Shown here piece after piece: positions 6,153-7,628 of a DNA stretch of 7,628 nucleotides. Source of the DNA: JBGOUJ01 sp041477005 (GTDB taxonomy: Bacteria; Acidobacteriota; Terriglobia; Bryobacterales; JACQDG01); the NCBI GenBank assembly GCA_041477005.1, contig JBGOUJ010000385.1, positions 1 through 7,628 on the forward strand, given 5' to 3'. The first letter of the stretch is position 1; each line of letters begins with the position of its first letter. Made by a program: the position numbers and the translations under genes. The notes beneath the pieces are model-generated. The model had not been told where the DNA came from and did no database searches. It worked only from the letters and a program-made list of their open reading frames with translations.

Positions 6153-7556
6153 CTAAGGCGTCCAAATTTGTCGCGAGGTTCCGTCTCCTCGATTGTGATA
6201 GAGCGTATTGGCCAGCCCTTCGAAGTACATGGGGTGGCAATACACGCGATGGTTTCCGGATGGATCGCTGCAATGCCGGTCGAGCGAAGGAGACCATTTC
6301 AGGTAGTTGACGACAAACAGGTCGAGCAGGCCATCGTTGTCGTAATCGAACCACCCTGCCGCCACCGACCACACGTTGCTCTTAATGCCGGCCCTGGCCG
6401 TAACGTCCTCGAATTTTCCTCTTCCCGTGTTGTGGAAGAGGGTATTGCGATTGACCCCGGCGACGAACAGGTCGATATGGCCGTCGTTGTCGTAGTCGGC
6501 GGCCGCAGCGCCCATGGAGTAACCCGCTCCGCCGGCACCCGCCTCGGCGGTCACGTCGGTGAACTTCATCCCGCCATCGTTGCGATAGAGCCGATTGAAG
6601 TATTTCGGTGCGTTCTTTTCCAGAGACGGGATGTCGGCCCCGTTGGTGAAGTAGATGTCCGTGAGCCCATCGCCGTTGTAATCGAAAGCAGCGACGCCTC
6701 CAGGCATGGTTTCGATCAGGTGCTTTTGAGGGGTTGGGTGGTTTTCGAGGACGAAGCGCAGACCTGCCGTTGCGGCGACGTTGCGGAATCGAATGGGGGC
6801 ACGCGAAGCACCGGCCTGGGCGACGGCCTTCGGAGGCGCAATCGCGCCATGGCGGATTTGCTCCAACAGGCTCGCGGCCTGCTCGTTGCGGCCAAGCGAA
6901 AGGACAGCGAGCAGGTCCTGTTGGGCTTCCACTGGCTTGTTCAACTCCAGGTAGGCCCGGGCCCGATGGTAGAGCGCCTCCGGCGATTTAGGATTTCCCC
7001 GGACCGCCGATTCCAGGCGTTGCAGCGCTTCTCCGGCCCGCCCAATCTTCAGCAGGAGCACCCCCGCATTCAGGTCGGCTTCGGGGAAACCCTTCGGGTC
7101 CGATCGACTGGCGGTTCCAAAGGCCTGCAGCGCGCTTTCGTAGGCGCTCTTCTCAACCAGAATCAGACCGATCAGGTTGTAGGCCCGCGCTGGCGGCCCT
7201 CCGAATTTGATGGAAAGGCGGGCATTGTCTTCGGCCTCGGCTGACTGAGCGGAGAGATACTGAATCCGGGCCAGAAAATATCGGGCCTCGGCATCGTTAG
7301 GGCGGCGCCGTACGGCCTCAGCGAAGATTGCTTCGGCCGCGCGCTTATCCCCTGCCTGCTGGTAGCAGAGCCCCAAAAGAAGCCTGGAAGGCTCGTCGTT
7401 GGGATGATCCGCCAAGTGCTTTTCGAGAGCCTGCGCCGCCTCATTGAACTTCTTCGCCCGGTAGAGCGCGGTAACATCCCCGGGCGTTTGCGGGGACATC
7501 GCCAGCGCGAATATCCCGGCCAGAAGAACCGCGAGAGATCTAGCAAGAGTGCGCAT
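6153..7556 (-). CDS. Exported TPR / FG-GAP (CRTAC1, ASPIC-UnbV type) repeat protein, C-terminally truncated
   Basis: A 467-residue protein from the ATG at 7556-7554, chosen because it opens directly on a signal peptide (MRTLARSLAVLLAGIFALAM); the frame extends 10 codons further to a TTG. Residues about 28-235 are tandem TPR helices (ALYRAKKFNEAAQALEKHL, LGLCYQQAGDKRAAEAIF and so on), a protein-binding scaffold. Residues about 255-460 are FG-GAP/VCBS beta-propeller repeats with three Ca-binding loops: DYNGDGLTD (292-300), DYDNDGHID (354-362) and DYDNDGLLD (404-412). Between repeats are the family phrases RLYRNDGGMKFTDVTAEAG and LFHNTGRGKFEDVTARAG, and a two-Cys segment RHC..VYCHP. Relatives continue after LYHNRGDGT with FTDV, further repeats and an ASPIC/UnbV domain; here it ends SRQIWTP and stop. 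Cell-surface or periplasmic, function unknown. A purine-rich run, AGGGGG, lies about 13 bases before the ATG, a little far for a ribosome site. Whether the shortened protein folds is doubtful, so it could be called a pseudogene. Confidence 0.85.
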   Translation of the reverse strand: MRTLARSLAVLLAGIFALAMSPQTPGDVTALYRAKKFNEAAQALEKHLADHPNDEPSRLLLGLCYQQAGDKRAAEAIFAEAVRRRPNDAEARYFLARIQYLSAQSAEAEDNARLSIKFGGPPARAYNLIGLILVEKSAYESALQAFGTASRSDPKGFPEADLNAGVLLLKIGRAGEALQRLESAVRGNPKSPEALYHRARAYLELNKPVEAQQDLLAVLSLGRNEQAASLLEQIRHGAIAPPKAVAQAGASRAPIRFRNVAATAGLRFVLENHPTPQKHLIETMPGGVAAFDYNGDGLTDIYFTNGADIPSLEKNAPKYFNRLYRNDGGMKFTDVTAEAGAGGAGYSMGAAAADYDNDGHIDLFVAGVNRNTLFHNTGRGKFEDVTARAGIKSNVWSVAAGWFDYDNDGLLDLFVVNYLKWSPSLDRHCSDPSGNHRVYCHPMYFEGLANTLYHNRGDGTSRQIWTP

Positions 7557-7628
7557 CGGACCGCGAAGACCCCCTGGTTGCAGCAAATCAAAGTTTACCG
7601 CGTGGCATTCCTTCTGGGAGGAGAGAGG

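Noticed and set aside
6168..7244. 358-residue plus-strand ORF opposite the TPR/FG-GAP gene
   Set aside because: It is antisense to a gene with clear signal peptide, TPR and Ca-binding repeats; the translation matches nothing and reflects GC-rich codon bias.

Overview
The window is GC-rich bacterial DNA. It holds the end of a vitamin B6 synthesis operon, a gene-poor stretch full of remnants, a large c-di-GMP signalling gene, and a secreted repeat protein gene read in the opposite direction. A CRTAC1/ASPIC-type FG-GAP protein with N-terminal TPRs, a PAS-rich GGDEF-EAL protein, PdxS/PdxT-type PLP synthesis and intergenic palindromes together suggest an Acidobacteriota-like soil bacterium. That is inference from gene content, not proof.

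Layout. Bases 1-1887 (+): the 3' three quarters of pdxS, then pdxT, then a low-molecular-weight tyrosine phosphatase/ArsC-like gene. PdxS and PdxT form the ribose-5-phosphate-dependent pyridoxal 5'-phosphate synthase: PdxT releases ammonia from glutamine and PdxS builds PLP. The phosphatase start overlaps the pdxT stop by 4 bases, so those two are probably translationally coupled. In contrast pdxS and pdxT are separated by 197 bases of odd low-complexity DNA, GA-rich on the left and a period-8 CT tract on the right.

Bases 1888-2923 contain no intact gene that I recognise. They begin with a roughly 130-bp element that looks like a MITE, with 26-base inverted ends, the left of which includes the phosphatase stop codon. 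Next comes a decayed fragment (2131-2286, minus strand) clearly related to the 5' part of the TPR gene at the far end of the window, with two in-frame stops and several frameshifts. The rest, 2287-2842, is unassigned.

Bases 2924-6037 (+): a 1037-residue inner-membrane protein with a helical periplasmic sensor, three PAS domains, a GGDEF domain with intact active site and I-site, and an EAL domain whose main catalytic residues are present but whose loop 6 is atypical. It should make and/or degrade c-di-GMP in response to envelope or PAS-sensed signals.

Bases 6038-6152 hold a 32-base-arm palindrome between convergent genes. Bases 6153-7556 (-) encode an exported protein with TPRs followed by FG-GAP/VCBS Ca-binding repeats. 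It stops abruptly inside a repeat and appears to have lost the C-terminal half typical of its family. A decayed paralogue on one side of the GGDEF-EAL gene and a truncated one on the other suggest past rearrangement here. I saw no phage, CRISPR, rRNA or tRNA signature and no clearly new defence or biosynthetic system.
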